Shown here piece after piece: positions 63,641 to 64,000 of a DNA stretch of 64,000 bases (position 1 is its first letter; every line of letters begins with the position of its first letter). The stretch covers positions 1,674,001 through 1,738,000 of the forward strand of contig NZ_JAPEOB010000001.1 of NCBI RefSeq assembly GCF_026341775.1. Direction: 5' to 3'. The notes beneath the pieces were generated by a model. It searched no databases and was not told the DNA's origin. It saw nothing but the letters and a program-made list of their open reading frames with translations. Position numbers and translations under genes: made by a program. This stretch comes from Streptomyces sp. NBC_00654. GTDB taxonomy: Bacteria > Actinomycetota > Actinomycetes > Streptomycetales > Streptomycetaceae.

Positions 63641-64000
63641 TCAGCTCCGGTGACCGACGGCCTCCCCGTACATCGCGCGGTCCACGGCCCGGTCCTCCGG
63701 CACCGGTGGGCCGTCCAGTACCCCCGCGTCCCCGTAGGCCTTCTGCAGCCGGTCCGTCGTGCCCTCCCGGATCTCCCAGTCCATCCGCATCGAGGGCGTC
63801 GAGCGCAGGACGGACCCGTCGGTCTTCAGCAGCTTCGCCAGAGTGGAGACGAAGGCGGGATCCGCCTTGTAGTCCCCGGCGAAGTAGGTGTTCACGGTTC
63901 TGATGTAGGCGCGCAGGAAGGCGACACCCGCGTCGGGGTCCTCGTTCAGCAGGGTCGGGCCGAAGAGCAGACCGCCCAGGGGTTCACCGAGCGGCTGACC
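63641..64000 (-). CDS. ABC transporter substrate-binding protein, C-terminal part
   Basis: A partial gene running off the window. The 119 visible residues (GQPLGEPLGGLLFGPTLLN, DAGVAFLRAYIRTVNTYFAG, to MYGEAVGHRS) look like the C-terminal lobe of NMT1/SsuA-type solute-binding proteins for nitrate, sulfonate or pyrimidine precursors. FLRAYIRTV is typical of the helix in this family. The start, signal peptide and operon lie beyond position 64000. An internal GTG at 63895 is not the real start. Confidence 0.65.
   Translation of the reverse strand, partial: GQPLGEPLGGLLFGPTLLNEDPDAGVAFLRAYIRTVNTYFAGDYKADPAFVSTLAKLLKTDGSVLRSTPSMRMDWEIREGTTDRLQKAYGDAGVLDGPPVPEDRAVDRAMYGEAVGHRS

Overview
The window is chromosomal DNA of a Streptomyces or very close relative. 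The base composition is very GC-rich, with third codon positions almost all G or C and many GTG starts. It carries a WhiB7/WblC regulator, actinobacterial protein families (DUF3107, DUF3152, PPA1309, UPF0182, a DUF2342-type zincin, AdnA/AdnB) and two initiator tRNA genes without an encoded CCA. No insertion sequence, prophage, CRISPR array, rRNA or integrase was seen.

Layout. 0.1-12.1 kb: PHP phosphoesterase, MarC membrane protein, a 50-aa conserved protein, NYN RNase-like protein, alpha/beta hydrolase, DEAD-box helicase with a long basic tail (probable CTG start), ferritin-like protein, small membrane protein, DUF3107, TetR regulator, acidic small protein, alpha/beta hydrolase, DUF3152 zincin-like protein. 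12.1-18.1 kb: a peptide ABC-transporter operon behind a promoter, a 31-codon cysteine-containing leader ORF and an attenuator-like RNA structure. 18.2-21.6 kb: an exopolysaccharide-type locus in decay: truncated glycosyltransferase, truncated partner, intact NAD epimerase, intact spherulin-4-like protein. 21.7-29.4 kb: moeZ, two secreted lipoprotein peptidases (SlpD/SlpE type), and a 955-aa flippase-like membrane protein. 29.5-42.9 kb: a DNA-maintenance and redox block: alkyltransferase-like protein, AdnA and AdnB motor-nucleases, M20 dipeptidase, NudC, mycoredoxin with a SigR-type promoter, UvrD2. 43-47.6 kb: wblC with its leader ORF and attenuator, two small proteins, an ABC1 kinase and an orphan ThiF/TOMM-type protein. 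47.7-57.7 kb: M48/YgjP-type peptidase, an operon of three AIM24 proteins (the first with a TerD-like N terminus), Nudix hydrolase, DUF2342 zincin, atypical SDR, MoaE, small membrane protein, PDZ-S16 protease, PPA1309 protein. 57.8-64 kb: UPF0182 membrane protein, then two identical tRNA-fMet genes flanking a Sel1-repeat protein, and the 3' part of an ABC substrate-binding protein gene.

How the parts fit. Much of the gene set matches, as I remember it, a block conserved across Actinobacteria (M. tuberculosis Rv3211 down to Rv3193c). The Streptomyces-specific parts are the peptide transporter, the decaying polysaccharide locus, the two peptidases and the flippase. AdnAB, UvrD2 and the alkyltransferase-like protein serve DNA repair. 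Mycoredoxin, NudC and WblC serve redox and antibiotic stress. MoeZ and MoaE both serve molybdopterin synthesis. SlpD and SlpE would release short peptides outside the cell that an oligopeptide importer could take up.

The most informative regulatory signals are the cysteine leader/attenuator ahead of the peptide transporter, the wblC leader, the near-perfect SigR promoter of the mycoredoxin gene, and two perfect DnaA boxes in intergenic regions. Functional names rest on motifs read by eye and on remembered families; no database search was run.
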